Positions 1 to 8,070 of a stretch of 64,000 nucleotides of DNA are shown piece by piece. The stretch's first letter is position 1; each line of letters opens with the position of its first letter. Both the position numbers and the translations under genes were made by a program. The notes beneath the pieces were generated by a model. The model was given only the letters and a program-made list of their open reading frames with translations. It made no database searches and had not been told where the DNA came from. The DNA is from Neobacillus sp. PS3-12 (GTDB taxonomy: Bacteria; Bacillota; Bacilli; Bacillales; Cytobacillaceae), in the NCBI RefSeq assembly GCF_030915385.1, contig NZ_CP133268.1, positions 4,810,001 to 4,874,000 of the forward strand. Reading direction: 5' to 3'.

Positions 1-77
1 ACTTAAAATAGCTGCCAATTTGACACTATTTTTTCATAGTGAGAAAACAATATTATCCAAATTGACGTTACATTCAA

Positions 78-107
78 AACCCCACAGAACTGTGGGGCTT
101 TTTGCTG
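78..107 (+). terminator. Intrinsic terminator of an upstream gene outside the window
   Basis: CCCCACAG (80-87) pairs with CTGTGGGG (90-97) around a two-base loop and is followed by CTTTTT. No coding sequence is visible in positions 1-77, so the gene it ends lies before the window. The stretch from 108 to about 235 shows nothing else recognisable. Confidence 0.8.
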
Positions 108-237
108 TCCATAAATCCATCTACAGAAATTGAATTAACCTGAATATTTGTTCCAGTTGTGCTTCTCCAATTTTAACTAACACTTGTAGTGCTTATTCCT
201 TTTGTTTGATTAGGTTAAAATGTTCACTAATTTGTCA

Positions 238-290
238 TTGACAATCATTCTCATTAAAAATAAAATTAATGTAAATGATATTCATTATCA
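238..290 (+). promoter_or_regulatory. Sigma-A promoter overlapped by two Fur boxes
   Basis: A TTGACA -35 (238-243) and TAAAAT -10 (261-266) are separated by 17 bases. A Fur-type 7-1-7 palindrome, TGATATTCATTATCA (276-290), lies just downstream of the -10. A weaker copy, TGACAATCATTCTCA (239-253), covers the -35. The arrangement predicts repression by iron-loaded Fur of the iron permease gene that follows. Sites were matched by eye to the Bacillus Fur consensus. Confidence 0.8.
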
Positions 291-327
291 ATTACTCAAT
301 TAATAGATTTGCATGCAGGGGGAGCAT

Positions 328-1833
328 ATGACTAAAAATCTACTACTTAAAACTTTTATTCTACTATTATTAATAGGATTGGTCGTACATAATCCTGTTT
401 TAGCTGCTGGAAGTTCCAACACAGATTTGAAAAATGCGGAAGTATCAGTTGATCAGGCAATCGATTATGCTTCAAAAGGGGATCTCGCGTCAGCACAGAA
501 GGCTTATGATCAATTTAATAAGATGTGGCGGGAAATTGAACAAGGGATTAAAGCTGATTCCGCAACCGCCTATAGAGACATTGAATCGAATATGGGACAG
601 GTTGTTTATGCTATTACCTTAAAAAAGCAGGACCAGGTTCTTCAGTCATTACAGGGGCTTAAGGCTGTAAATGAAAAGTTTGTTAATGGCGGCTATCCAA
701 AAGAGGTAGGATTTAAGAATAAAGACATTACCTTAGATGATTTTATTCTTATACTTCAACAGACGAAAAAGGCAGCCGACCAACAAAATCAAACGCAAGC
801 TTTGAAAAGTATAAAAGAGGCCAGTGACAGCTGGCTAAGCGTTGAAGGAATAGTCGTTGCACAATCAGCTTCTGTTTATAGCGACTCTGAAAGGGACTTA
901 GTCTCAATTCAAGCTATGCTAAGTGCTAACCCGCCAAATTTCAAACAAGCAAATAAAACAACAGATAGCATGATCAAATATCTTACTCCACTGGCTGAAA
1001 AATCTAGTTATACGTTTTGGGATGCAGCGATGATTCTTGTTCGTGAAGGATTGGAAGCATTGCTGGTTGTTATCGCCCTGATGTCATTCGTGAAAAAGTC
1101 AGGACAAGGAAAGGGTAAAGGTTGGATTTGGAGCGGAGTTTTGACGGGTCTCGGAGTCAGTGTCATCCTTGCCATTATTGTAAAATTTGTTATTTCCTCT
1201 GGAGCCTTTGGAAATAACAATGCGCTAATTGCCGGGTGGACAGGAGTTTTTGCTGCAGTCATGTTGTTGTATATGAGCTATTGGCTTCATAGTCAATCCA
1301 ATATTGCTGACTGGAATCGGTATATAAGGGAGAAAAGTCAAACTGCTTTATCAACTGGAAAACTGGTTTCATTAGGAGTACTTGCCTTCCTTGCGGTATT
1401 TCGTGAGGGGACAGAAACTGTTTTATTTTATATAGGTATGGCAAGTCAAATCAAGCTTCAGTCGTTATTACTTGGATTTCTTATCGGAGCGGCAATTCTG
1501 GGAGTTTTAGCTTACTTGATGGTATTTGTTGGCTTGAAATTGCCATTACGCCCATTTTTTATGGTATCAAGCATTATCGTATTTTATTTGTGCATTAAGT
1601 TTACTGGAATGGGTATTCACAGTCTGCAGTTAGCTGGATTAATCCCAACAACGAACGCTGCTACTATTCCTAGTGTAGAATTTTTCGCACTGTACCCATC
1701 ATGGGAAAGTTCCATTCCACAGATTATCCTGGTTCTTGCAGCGTGTTTCATTATTTTGTACAAAAATATTAAATACAAAAAACACATAATACCTAATAAT
1801 CTTATTACAAAGAAAGTAGGAAATGAAAAATGA
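328..1833 (+). CDS. efeU: FTR1-family high-affinity iron permease with extracytoplasmic N-terminal domain
   Basis: Membrane permease that imports iron, in the FTR1/EfeU family. A signal-like hydrophobic stretch ends near A-A-G (about residues 5-27). An extracytoplasmic helical domain follows to about residue 225, then a seven-helix permease. Both family signatures that bind ferric iron are present: REGLE at residues 239-243 and REGTE at 359-363. The start at 328 is preferred over the in-frame ATG at 313, because the AGGGGGAG ribosome binding site at 317-324 lies between them and suits 328 only. Two Fur boxes precede it, and its last codons overlap the next gene by four bases. In Bacillus the permease normally works with EfeO and EfeB; no EfeB-type peroxidase is visible here. 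The family call is firm; the gene name is by analogy. Confidence 0.92.
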   Translation: MTKNLLLKTFILLLLIGLVVHNPVLAAGSSNTDLKNAEVSVDQAIDYASKGDLASAQKAYDQFNKMWREIEQGIKADSATAYRDIESNMGQVVYAITLKKQDQVLQSLQGLKAVNEKFVNGGYPKEVGFKNKDITLDDFILILQQTKKAADQQNQTQALKSIKEASDSWLSVEGIVVAQSASVYSDSERDLVSIQAMLSANPPNFKQANKTTDSMIKYLTPLAEKSSYTFWDAAMILVREGLEALLVVIALMSFVKKSGQGKGKGWIWSGVLTGLGVSVILAIIVKFVISSGAFGNNNALIAGWTGVFAAVMLLYMSYWLHSQSNIADWNRYIREKSQTALSTGKLVSLGVLAFLAVFREGTETVLFYIGMASQIKLQSLLLGFLIGAAILGVLAYLMVFVGLKLPLRPFFMVSSIIVFYLCIKFTGMGIHSLQLAGLIPTTNAATIPSVEFFALYPSWESSIPQIILVLAACFIILYKNIKYKKHIIPNNLITKKVGNEK

Positions 1834-2204
1834 AAAAGTTGACATCACTGGTTTTAACCATAGGTCTGGGAGGTTATTTACTTTTAGCAGGCTGCAGTTC
1901 CACTAACAGCAAAGTTTCAGACGGAGTAAATAAAATGTTGGATACCACTGAACAACTATCCAAAGCAATTGACAGCGGTGACCAAGCTAAAGTTAAAGAG
2001 ATTGGACCAAAATTGGAAGATCAGTGGTCATCATTTGAAGATGATGTAAAGAAGGACAATAAAGATTCATACGCAAAAGTGGAAAAATATCTTGATCCAA
2101 CGATAGCCGGATCTGAAGCAACTACATTAAATAAAAGTGCTCTCAAAACATTAAATAATCAGCTTTCGGATGCATTGAAAGAATTAGCAAAAAAAACAAA
2201 ATAA
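1830..2204 (+). CDS. Small lipoprotein coupled to the iron permease
   Basis: Predicted cell-surface lipoprotein of 124 residues. A type II signal peptide ends in the lipobox L-L-A-G-C, with the lipidated cysteine at about residue 22. The rest is a charged helical domain with spaced D, E and K residues. Its start overlaps the permease stop in an ATGA arrangement, so the two are translationally coupled and share the Fur-controlled promoter. The helical segment resembles the extracytoplasmic domain of the preceding permease (repeated W and D/E-rich helices), suggesting an accessory iron-binding or docking subunit taking the place of EfeO. That role is inference; no cupredoxin or peroxidase domain is present. 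Confidence 0.75.
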   Translation: MKKLTSLVLTIGLGGYLLLAGCSSTNSKVSDGVNKMLDTTEQLSKAIDSGDQAKVKEIGPKLEDQWSSFEDDVKKDNKDSYAKVEKYLDPTIAGSEATTLNKSALKTLNNQLSDALKELAKKTK

Positions 2205-2214
2205 CAAAGTGGAG

Positions 2215-2247
2215 AATAGCAATTCAAGTCGAATTGCTATTTTTTTT
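2215..2247 (+). terminator. Intrinsic terminator of the iron operon
   Basis: AATAGCAATTC (2215-2225) pairs with GAATTGCTATT (2231-2241) over a five-base loop and runs into a T tract. It lies about 10 bases after the lipoprotein stop. Confidence 0.9.
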
Positions 2248-2308
2248 GGTCAAAATGACACCTCATGAGAAAATAGGTTAAATAAGGTACGATTTGAAAT
2301 ATTTTCAC

Positions 2309-2325
2309 TTACATTTTTAAAGTAA
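2309..2325. promoter_or_regulatory. Candidate operator 1 of the HxlR regulator
   Basis: TTACATTTTTAAAGTAA is a 17-base near-palindrome about 35 bases upstream of the HxlR gene. A related 17-mer, TTACTTTAGAAAAGTAA, lies before the doxX gene (2821-2837). Both share TTAC, TT and a perfect AAGTAA half-site at the same spacing, suggesting a common operator and autoregulation. Confidence 0.5.
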
Positions 2326-2359
2326 CTATGATAAATATATAGTAAGGAGATGAACTGGA

Positions 2360-2671
2360 ATGGATAATTTTCATTTATGCCCAAAGTTCGAAACCGCTTT
2401 TGAATTGTTAGGTAAACGGTGGACCGGTTTAATTATTCGTAGCTTACAAGATGGAGCAAAACGTTATAAAGATATATCTCAGATCATTCCAGGCATGAGT
2501 GATCGAATGATAACTGAGCGCTTCAAAGAACTCGAAGAAGCTGGAATTGTAAAACGAAATGTGTATCCTGAGAAACCGGTTCGAATCGAGTATGAATTAA
2601 CAGAAAAGGGTAAAGCGCTAAGTCCTGTAATGGATGAAGTTCAAAGTTGGGCTAACACATGGGTCAAATAA
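2360..2671 (+). CDS. HxlR-family winged-helix regulator (CatR/YodB-like, thiol-stress sensor type)
   Basis: Dimeric DNA-binding repressor of 103 residues. The HxlR core begins at C7-P-K and continues with E-L-L-G-K-R-W (about residues 15-21), a winged helix with R-M-I-T-E-R-F-K-E-L-E-E and a C-terminal dimerisation helix. B. subtilis YodB and CatR have a redox-sensitive cysteine at the same N-terminal place and repress a DoxX-type gene (catD) in response to quinones and diamide. Here a DoxX gene follows, and a shared 17-base dyad precedes both genes. Sensing of electrophiles or thiol stress is therefore a good inference. The ATG at 2360 has a TAAGGAGATG ribosome binding site. Confidence 0.88.
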   Translation: MDNFHLCPKFETAFELLGKRWTGLIIRSLQDGAKRYKDISQIIPGMSDRMITERFKELEEAGIVKRNVYPEKPVRIEYELTEKGKALSPVMDEVQSWANTWVK

Positions 2672-2820
2672 TAACCACGTAATAGGAAAGGAAGCTGACA
2701 AAATAAAGGTCAGCTTCTTTTATTTTTACCATCATAATAAATACGAATATGAGGTAGAGTCTTAATACACTTTTAATAAATTAGTTACAATAAATTAATT
2801 TACATATTTAATAAAGTGTG

Positions 2821-2837
2821 TTACTTTAGAAAAGTAA
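2821..2837. promoter_or_regulatory. Candidate operator 2 of the HxlR regulator, before doxX
   Basis: TTACTT (2821-2826) and AAGTAA (2832-2837) form an inverted repeat with a five-base centre, about 43 bases before the doxX start. It matches the dyad at 2309-2325 in length and half-site. Confidence 0.5.
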
Positions 2838-2879
2838 GTTATATGAATTAAATTCAAATACAGAAAGGTTGATAAATGA

Positions 2880-3290
2880 GTGGCACTATATTCAAAGTTT
2901 TCTCCATTAGCATTAAGGTTGGTCTTTGGAATATTATTTCTTATTCATGGGATTTCGAAATTTCAACAAATGGCTGGAATGGAACAATTTTTTGGTAAAC
3001 TGGGGCTACCACATATTGCTGTTCCCTTGATCGCATTGGTTGAAATCATTGGAGGTATTTCATTAATTGTTGGTATTGGTAGTCGAATCTTTGCAGCCAT
3101 TCTTGCCTTAGACATGATTGTTGCCATTTTTATGGTGAAATTAGGTATGGGTTTTGTAGGTGGATATGAATTTGAACTTGCTTTACTAGCGGGCTTGGTA
3201 TCCCTTGTATTCAGTGGTCCCGGAGCGTTCGCTTTAAATTTGAAAAGTTCCAGCTCTTCAACCCAAAAATTAGGAGTAACAGCGAAGTAA
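2880..3290 (+). CDS. DoxX-family membrane protein (CatD-like)
   Basis: Integral membrane protein of 136 residues with four hydrophobic helices: roughly residues 9-25, 43-63, 70-90 and 96-118. Near the N-terminus it has the DoxX signature R-L-V-F-G-I-L-F-L-I-H-G. DoxX proteins are linked to detoxification and redox homeostasis; B. subtilis CatD, encoded with catechol dioxygenase CatE, is the closest functional parallel. No dioxygenase follows here; a YceI protein does instead. The start is a GTG with an AAAGG ribosome binding site about 11 bases upstream. A nearby ATG at 2876 is in another frame. Regulation by the upstream HxlR protein is inferred from the shared dyad. Confidence 0.85.
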   Translation: MALYSKFSPLALRLVFGILFLIHGISKFQQMAGMEQFFGKLGLPHIAVPLIALVEIIGGISLIVGIGSRIFAAILALDMIVAIFMVKLGMGFVGGYEFELALLAGLVSLVFSGPGAFALNLKSSSSSTQKLGVTAK

Positions 3291-3412
3291 ATCAGTTTTG
3301 AACTTGAACAATAATAAAGTTAAAAAACTTTAAACAGACTTGCTGAATAAAAACGTATCAAAATGGCAATTCTGTTTCCTGTGATTAAACAATATATTAG
3401 GAGTGATATTTT

Positions 3413-3943
3413 ATGACAATAAACAAATGGAATCTAGACTCTGCTCATAGCAGTATTGATTTTTCAATTAGACACATGATGATCTCTAAAGTAAAAGGTA
3501 CTTTTCAAACTTTTGAAGCATCAATTGAAGCAGATCTTGAAGACTTGACAACAGCAAACATTGAATTCTCCGTAGATGTGAACAGTGTCGATACACGAAA
3601 CGAAGACCGTGATAATCATTTACGTTCAGCTGATTTTTTTGATGTTGAACATTTTCCTAAAATGACGTTTAAATCAACTAAAATTGTGAAGAAGAGTCCT
3701 GGGGAATATGAAGTTACCGGAGACTTAACATTACGTGGAACGACTAAACCTGAGACATTTACTGTTAGTTATGAAGGAAGCGGCAAAGATCCATGGGGAA
3801 ATGAGAAAGTTGGTTTTGAAGCCCATGGCTCAATTAGCAGAAGTGAGTACGGCTTAACATGGAATGCAGCTTTGGAAACAGGCGGAGTATTAGTAGCAGA
3901 TCAAGTACAAATTTCATTAGATATACAAGCATCAAAAGCATAA
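3413..3943 (+). CDS. YceI-family lipocalin-like protein
   Basis: A 176-residue YceI protein, a beta-barrel fold that in characterised members binds isoprenoids or amphiphilic ligands. Typical family blocks are visible: W-N-L-D-S-A-H-S at the N-terminus, R-N-E-D-R-D-N-H-L-R-S-A-D-F-F near residues 63-77, then F-P-K-M-T-F, and G-D-L-T-L-R-G-T-T-K-P near 110-120. No signal peptide is seen, so it is cytoplasmic, as in other Bacillus members. The ribosome binding site TAGGAG fits the ATG. The 110 bases between doxX and this gene contain a small dyad (AAAGTT/AACTTT, 3316-3331) without a T tract, so co-transcription is possible. The physiological ligand is unknown. Confidence 0.9.
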   Translation: MTINKWNLDSAHSSIDFSIRHMMISKVKGTFQTFEASIEADLEDLTTANIEFSVDVNSVDTRNEDRDNHLRSADFFDVEHFPKMTFKSTKIVKKSPGEYEVTGDLTLRGTTKPETFTVSYEGSGKDPWGNEKVGFEAHGSISRSEYGLTWNAALETGGVLVADQVQISLDIQASKA

Positions 3944-3950
3944 TGATTAT

Positions 3951-3998
3951 CAATACAAAAAAGACATGTGGGATGATCCCCATGTCTTTTTTGTATTG
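3951..3998 (+). terminator. Long bidirectional terminator hairpin
   Basis: CAATACAAAAAAGACATG pairs with CATGTCTTTTTTGTATTG across a GC-rich tip. The A and T runs inside the stem allow termination in both directions, serving the yceI gene and the folE remnant on the opposite strand. Confidence 0.85.
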
Positions 3999-4010
3999 AG
4001 AGTTGCTTAT

Positions 4011-4376
4011 TTATTGTTTAATAAAGGTTAAAAATTCCGTTCGAGCACCAGGGTGATCTGCATAAACTCCACGTACTGCTGATGTAACTGTTGATGCATT
4101 TGATTTTTTGATCCCTCTCCCACACATACACATATGTTTCGCCTCTATAACTACCATTGTTCCTTGGGGTTGCAGTATTTCCTCCATAGCTTCAACGATT
4201 TGAGTGGTGAGTCGTTCCTGCACTTGAAATCTTTTTGCATAACCCTCCACCATCCGAGCAATTTTTGAAAGCCCAGTGAATAATATTTTATATAATAAGC
4301 TGCTATACGATAATTGTAATCTAGATTTTCTCGAGGAATAACACTGCAAAAAGCACTGACTACGCTCTTCAATCAA
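4011..4376 (-). pseudogene. folE remnant: C-terminal half of GTP cyclohydrolase I
   Basis: From G-L-S-K-I-A-R-M-V-E onward the minus-strand frame matches the C-terminal half of type I GTP cyclohydrolase, the first enzyme of folate synthesis. It includes Q-E-R-L-T-T-Q-I, V-V-I-E-A-K-H-M-C-M and S-T-V-T-S-A-V-R-G-V. The N-terminal half is missing: there is no zinc site C-E-H-H and no substrate-binding first domain. The preceding residues read as an unrelated tail over an AT-rich stretch (about 4270-4376). A second frame in that stretch contains F-C-S-V and I-P-R-E-N, which may be scrambled folE residues. The zinc ligand pair of the C-terminal part reads C-M-C-G-R-G. An active enzyme is not expected. 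Confidence 0.75.
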
Positions 4377-4570
4377 GATTTATGCATAACTTTGCTAAGT
4401 ATTGTGTCCCCATGTGTTAATTTATTCGACTCTATCATAAATAGATTGATTTATCGCAACCATTTAAATATTGTCACATTAAATTGTAAGTATTATAAAA
4501 AAACATGATACAATTTTCCTGAATAAAGAGAGGTTTGATACATAAAACTTTCCAAATGGGTGGGGTTTGG

Positions 4571-5278
4571 ATGGAAATAGTATTCAATGACTTTGATAAA
4601 ACTTATGATCTTTTAAAAGACAAATTATCATGGGACTATATTGATCCGCTTAAATTCAAAGTGAAAACTCTTGAACAGTATTTTGGAGGAATTTATCTGG
4701 ATGTCACAGGCAAGCAAAAATGTGATTATGTTGAAGATAAACTTAAACCACCATCTTTTGTTTGCTATTTTTATTATTTTATATTTTTGTTTAAAAGAGT
4801 TTCCACACAACAAGAATATATTGGCTTTTATTATTCAGTAAACTCTTTTTGGATTTTCAAAAATGTCGGTAGTAAATACGATGAGGCTTTTAAAGGAAGG
4901 CTAGATAGATTTTATCCCTCCATGTTAAGAGATATTCATTTTTACCATTTACTTAAAGAGAGTCAATTGTTTCAGATGGTTTTATTTGTTTTGGAATATG
5001 ACCTTAATTCAAAAATAGATGTTTTTGTTAAAAGAGAGGAACAATGGTACGGTATACAACTAAGGACAAAGACGTATAGATCTCAAAAATACTATAATAA
5101 GAAACCAAATAGAAATATGGTTAAATTAAACGCAAGATTAATTGATATTCCAATCAATTTAAGATCAGCCAACTCTATACCAACAAGAGGTGATAAATTT
5201 AAAATATATAGTAAAGTACATATTGATAGGATTATTAATGAAATAACCTATTTTGAAAGGAATGGAGACATTAGTTAA
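4571..5278 (+). CDS. Unknown protein with a possible PD-(D/E)XK-like core
   Basis: No family was recognised. The protein is about 235 residues, rich in aromatic and basic residues, with no signal peptide; a hydrophobic stretch F-V-C-Y-F-Y-Y-F-I-F-L-F lies near residue 67. In the second half, K-I-D-V-F-V-K-R followed by W-Y-G-I-Q-L-R-T-K-T has the D-x(9-12)-(E/Q)-x-(K/R) spacing of PD-(D/E)XK nucleases, with Q in place of the usual E. That is a weak hint only. The start is uncertain: a TTG at 4535 has a ribosome binding site only one base away, while the ATG at 4571 follows a G-rich stretch (GGGTGGGG) at suitable spacing. The gene stands alone, has low GC and is bounded by a terminator at 5396, consistent with an acquired gene. 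Confidence 0.6.
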   Translation: MEIVFNDFDKTYDLLKDKLSWDYIDPLKFKVKTLEQYFGGIYLDVTGKQKCDYVEDKLKPPSFVCYFYYFIFLFKRVSTQQEYIGFYYSVNSFWIFKNVGSKYDEAFKGRLDRFYPSMLRDIHFYHLLKESQLFQMVLFVLEYDLNSKIDVFVKREEQWYGIQLRTKTYRSQKYYNKKPNRNMVKLNARLIDIPINLRSANSIPTRGDKFKIYSKVHIDRIINEITYFERNGDIS

Positions 5279-5395
5279 ATTGTTTTAAATATTATTTTAT
5301 CGTTCGAAAATGTTGTGCAAGAAAATATAGGGGACTGTTCATTCAAGGCCCCCTTAAGATAGGTTAGGCGGATTTTACCAACGAGGCTTTCATAA

Positions 5396-5422
5396 AGGCC
5401 AAGCAGTGCTTGGTCTTTTTTT
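5396..5422 (+). terminator. Intrinsic terminator after the unknown gene
   Basis: AGGCCAAGCA (5396-5405) pairs with TGCTTGGTCTT (5407-5417) with G-T pairs and is followed by eight T residues. The 100 bases before it hold a second small GC-rich stretch but no gene that can be supported. Confidence 0.7.
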
Positions 5423-5637
5423 TGCCCTTTTTTAGTTCTTTGTCCACCACCTTGTGGAAAATTCACACAGTTTTCTAGAATACCATATTGTTAGCCAATA
5501 GACTTCCAAAGTGATAAGATAAAATGCAAATGATTTTAATCAGAGCTATAACAAAGAAGTTTAACCATTTCTAGTACGTTAAATCTGAAACATCTATAGC
5601 ATGACATGGTTATTAAGAAACTTGGGAGAGGAAAAAA

Positions 5638-8070
5638 ATGTCTGAAACATACAATTCTCGACAGGAACGAAAACAAGCAGAACAAATAAAACAGCAAAAA
5701 ACTAGTAAAAAACCATTAAAAAAAGGTTCGCTTTTTAAAAAGATTTTGATTGCTTTTCTATGTCTTTTAGTCGTTTCGGTAGGAGTTGGAGCCGTGACTT
5801 TTGCTGAAATGGTAAAGGGCATACCCAAAATAGATCCTTCGAAACTGGCAAACCCGCTTCCAACAAAGTTTTATGACAAAAACGGAAACCTGCTCTATGA
5901 ATACGGAGAACAAATGCGGGCGGATATTAAGTATTCTCAACTTCCTAAAATGTTGGAAAATGCTTATCTCGCAACGGAAGATGCCAATTTTTATCAACAT
6001 GGCGCAATTGACATAAGACATACAATTCAAGCCATTTTTGCAAACCTAACAGGGGGCTTTGGTTCAGTGGGCGGAAGTACAATTACGCAGCAACTTGTTA
6101 AGAACTCACTACTGACTCCCCAAAAAACAGTACAAAGGAAGGTAGAGGAATGGTACCTTTCCTATAAGATGGAGCAAATGTATTCCAAACAGCAAATTTT
6201 AACGATGTATTTGAACAAAATCTATCTTGGTGACGGTTCTTACGGTGTGGCAGCTGCAGCCAAAAATTACTACGGGGTCGATGCGGATCATTTAAATCAA
6301 TTGACGTTGCCTGAGGTAGCGATGCTTGCCGGACTTCCGCAAGGCCCGAGTAGCTACGACCCAACAAAGCAACAAAACCAAACAGCAGCCACTGAACGCC
6401 GAAATACTGTTTTGGAACGTATGAATAAACAGGGCTACATTACTCAGCAACAAATGCAGGATGCCAAGCAAGTTCCTGTTACGGAGGGACTTGTACCGCA
6501 AACAACACAACATATGCCATATAAAGGATTTTTAGACGCTGCTGCAAAAGAAGTGCAAGCCAAGCTTCCTGATGTTGACATTGGTACAGCTGGATTATCC
6601 GTTTATACGACATTGGATCCAAAGGCGCAGGATTATGCAGACAAGATGATGGACAGTAATGAAATTATTTCCTATCCTAACTCCAGGTTCCAGGGAGCCT
6701 TTGTGTTCTTAGATACAAAGACTGGGGAAGTTCGAGCGATTGGAAGCGGACGTAATGATTACACAGCAAACTTTAAAGGAAGCAATTTTGCCATTGATTT
6801 ACAACGTCAGCCGGGTTCTTCGTTTAAACCGATTTTTGATTATGGCCCTGCAATTGAAGATTTAAAGTGGTCTACATCGCACCAAATTAATGACCAGGCT
6901 ACAAAATATTCTAATGGCCAGTCTATTCAAAACTGGGACCATCGCTATCATGGGATGCTTTCGATTCGAACAGCTTTGCAGGAGTCCTATAATATCCCTG
7001 CCCTTCTCACCCTAAAATCTGTGGGATTGGGGAATGCACAGAGCTTTGCCGAGAAACTTGGAATCACCTTCCCACAAAATAAGGTTTATGAATCCTATGC
7101 AATTGGCAGTAATACAGTGAATCCATTGGCAATGGCAGGGGCATACAGTGCCTTCGGAAATGGAGGAGTATACAATCAGCCGACTTTTGTCCAAAAAGTT
7201 GTATTACAAGATGGCACAGCTGTTAGCTTTGAGTCAAAACCAGCACAAGTCATGCATGATTACACAGCGTATATGATTACTGATATGATGCGCTCGGTCG
7301 TCGATTCAGGTACAGGGATAACGGCAAATGTCCCAGGGCTGGACGTTGCGGGTAAAACGGGAACTACCAATTTTGATGACAAGACGAGTGCTCAATATGG
7401 ATACCCTTCAAACGCAACCAATGATAGCTGGTTTGTCGGTTATACCCCGCAATATACGATGGCAGTTTGGACCGGCTATGTGAAAAATGGTCGGGGAAAC
7501 TACTTGAGTCCAAATGAGACCAAAATCTCGCAGCTGATGTTTAAAAAGATGATGCAAAATTTTGGAACAGATAAATCAAAGTTCCATCAGCCAAGTGACG
7601 TTAATCAATCGGGGAACGAGCTGTCCATTAAAGGCGTCAAAGGCGCCGAAGGGATTGTGAAGGGAAATAGTAATACAAATCTAAATCCAAGTGTGAATAC
7701 TGGAACAGGGACTACAAGTCCGACTCCAAGTGCGAATACTGGATCTGGGGATACAAATCCGAATCCAGGTGCGAATACTGGAACAGGGACTACAAGTCCG
7801 ACTACAAGTGGGAATACTGGATCTGGGGATACAAATTCGAATCCAGGTGTGAATACTGGAACAGGGACTACAAGTCCGACTCCAGGTGCAAATACTGGAA
7901 CAGGGACTACAAGTCCGAATCCAGGTGCGAATACTGGAGCAGGGACTACAAGTCCGACTCCAGGTGCAAATACTGGAACAGGGACTACAAGTCCGACTAC
8001 AAGTGGGAATACTGGAACAGGGACTACCAGTACAACTCCAAGTGGGAATACTGGATCTGGAAATGGGTAA
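5638..8070 (+). CDS. Class A penicillin-binding protein (bifunctional transglycosylase/transpeptidase) with repeat tail
   Basis: Membrane-anchored peptidoglycan polymerase and cross-linker, 810 residues, PBP1A-like. A basic cytoplasmic tail is followed by one transmembrane helix (about 38-58). The glycosyltransferase domain has E-D-A-N-F-Y-Q-H, G-G-S-T-I-T-Q-Q and K-I-Y-L-G-D-G. The transpeptidase has S-S-F-K (nucleophile S394, K397), S-Y-N (450-452) and K-T-G-T (573-576). From residue 687 to the end the protein is nine 13-residue units starting N-T-G plus a partial unit, a Thr/Ser/Pro/Gly/Asn linker-like tail lying outside the membrane. Serine/threonine-rich tails also occur on some Bacillus PonA proteins. 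The ATG at 5638 follows GGGAGAGG. It is a single-gene unit with its own terminator. Confidence 0.95.
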   Translation: MSETYNSRQERKQAEQIKQQKTSKKPLKKGSLFKKILIAFLCLLVVSVGVGAVTFAEMVKGIPKIDPSKLANPLPTKFYDKNGNLLYEYGEQMRADIKYSQLPKMLENAYLATEDANFYQHGAIDIRHTIQAIFANLTGGFGSVGGSTITQQLVKNSLLTPQKTVQRKVEEWYLSYKMEQMYSKQQILTMYLNKIYLGDGSYGVAAAAKNYYGVDADHLNQLTLPEVAMLAGLPQGPSSYDPTKQQNQTAATERRNTVLERMNKQGYITQQQMQDAKQVPVTEGLVPQTTQHMPYKGFLDAAAKEVQAKLPDVDIGTAGLSVYTTLDPKAQDYADKMMDSNEIISYPNSRFQGAFVFLDTKTGEVRAIGSGRNDYTANFKGSNFAIDLQRQPGSSFKPIFDYGPAIEDLKWSTSHQINDQATKYSNGQSIQNWDHRYHGMLSIRTALQESYNIPALLTLKSVGLGNAQSFAEKLGITFPQNKVYESYAIGSNTVNPLAMAGAYSAFGNGGVYNQPTFVQKVVLQDGTAVSFESKPAQVMHDYTAYMITDMMRSVVDSGTGITANVPGLDVAGKTGTTNFDDKTSAQYGYPSNATNDSWFVGYTPQYTMAVWTGYVKNGRGNYLSPNETKISQLMFKKMMQNFGTDKSKFHQPSDVNQSGNELSIKGVKGAEGIVKGNSNTNLNPSVNTGTGTTSPTPSANTGSGDTNPNPGANTGTGTTSPTTSGNTGSGDTNSNPGVNTGTGTTSPTPGANTGTGTTSPNPGANTGAGTTSPTPGANTGTGTTSPTTSGNTGTGTTSTTPSGNTGSGNG
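7696..8067 (+). repeat. Nine tandem 39-bp repeats in the penicillin-binding protein tail
   Basis: Nine 39-base units, each beginning AATACTGGA, run from 7696 to 8046, followed by a 21-base partial unit. Unit variants alternate T-G-T-G-T-T-S-P with T-G-S-G-D-T-N-P. Because the unit length is a multiple of three, slippage changes tail length without breaking the frame; it also keeps other frames open, which explains overlapping spurious reading frames here. Confidence 0.95.

Noticed and set aside
3316..3331. AAAGTT/AACTTT dyad between doxX and yceI
   Set aside because: The stem is short and AT-only with no T tract, and it does not match the HxlR operator half-sites.
5275..5466. Minus-strand frame of 63 codons (K-G-A-L-N-E-Q-S-P-I-F) over the terminator at 5396
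   Set aside because: It runs through the terminator hairpin and lacks a ribosome binding site. It might be the end of an old insertion element, but no inverted repeat or transposase motif supports that.
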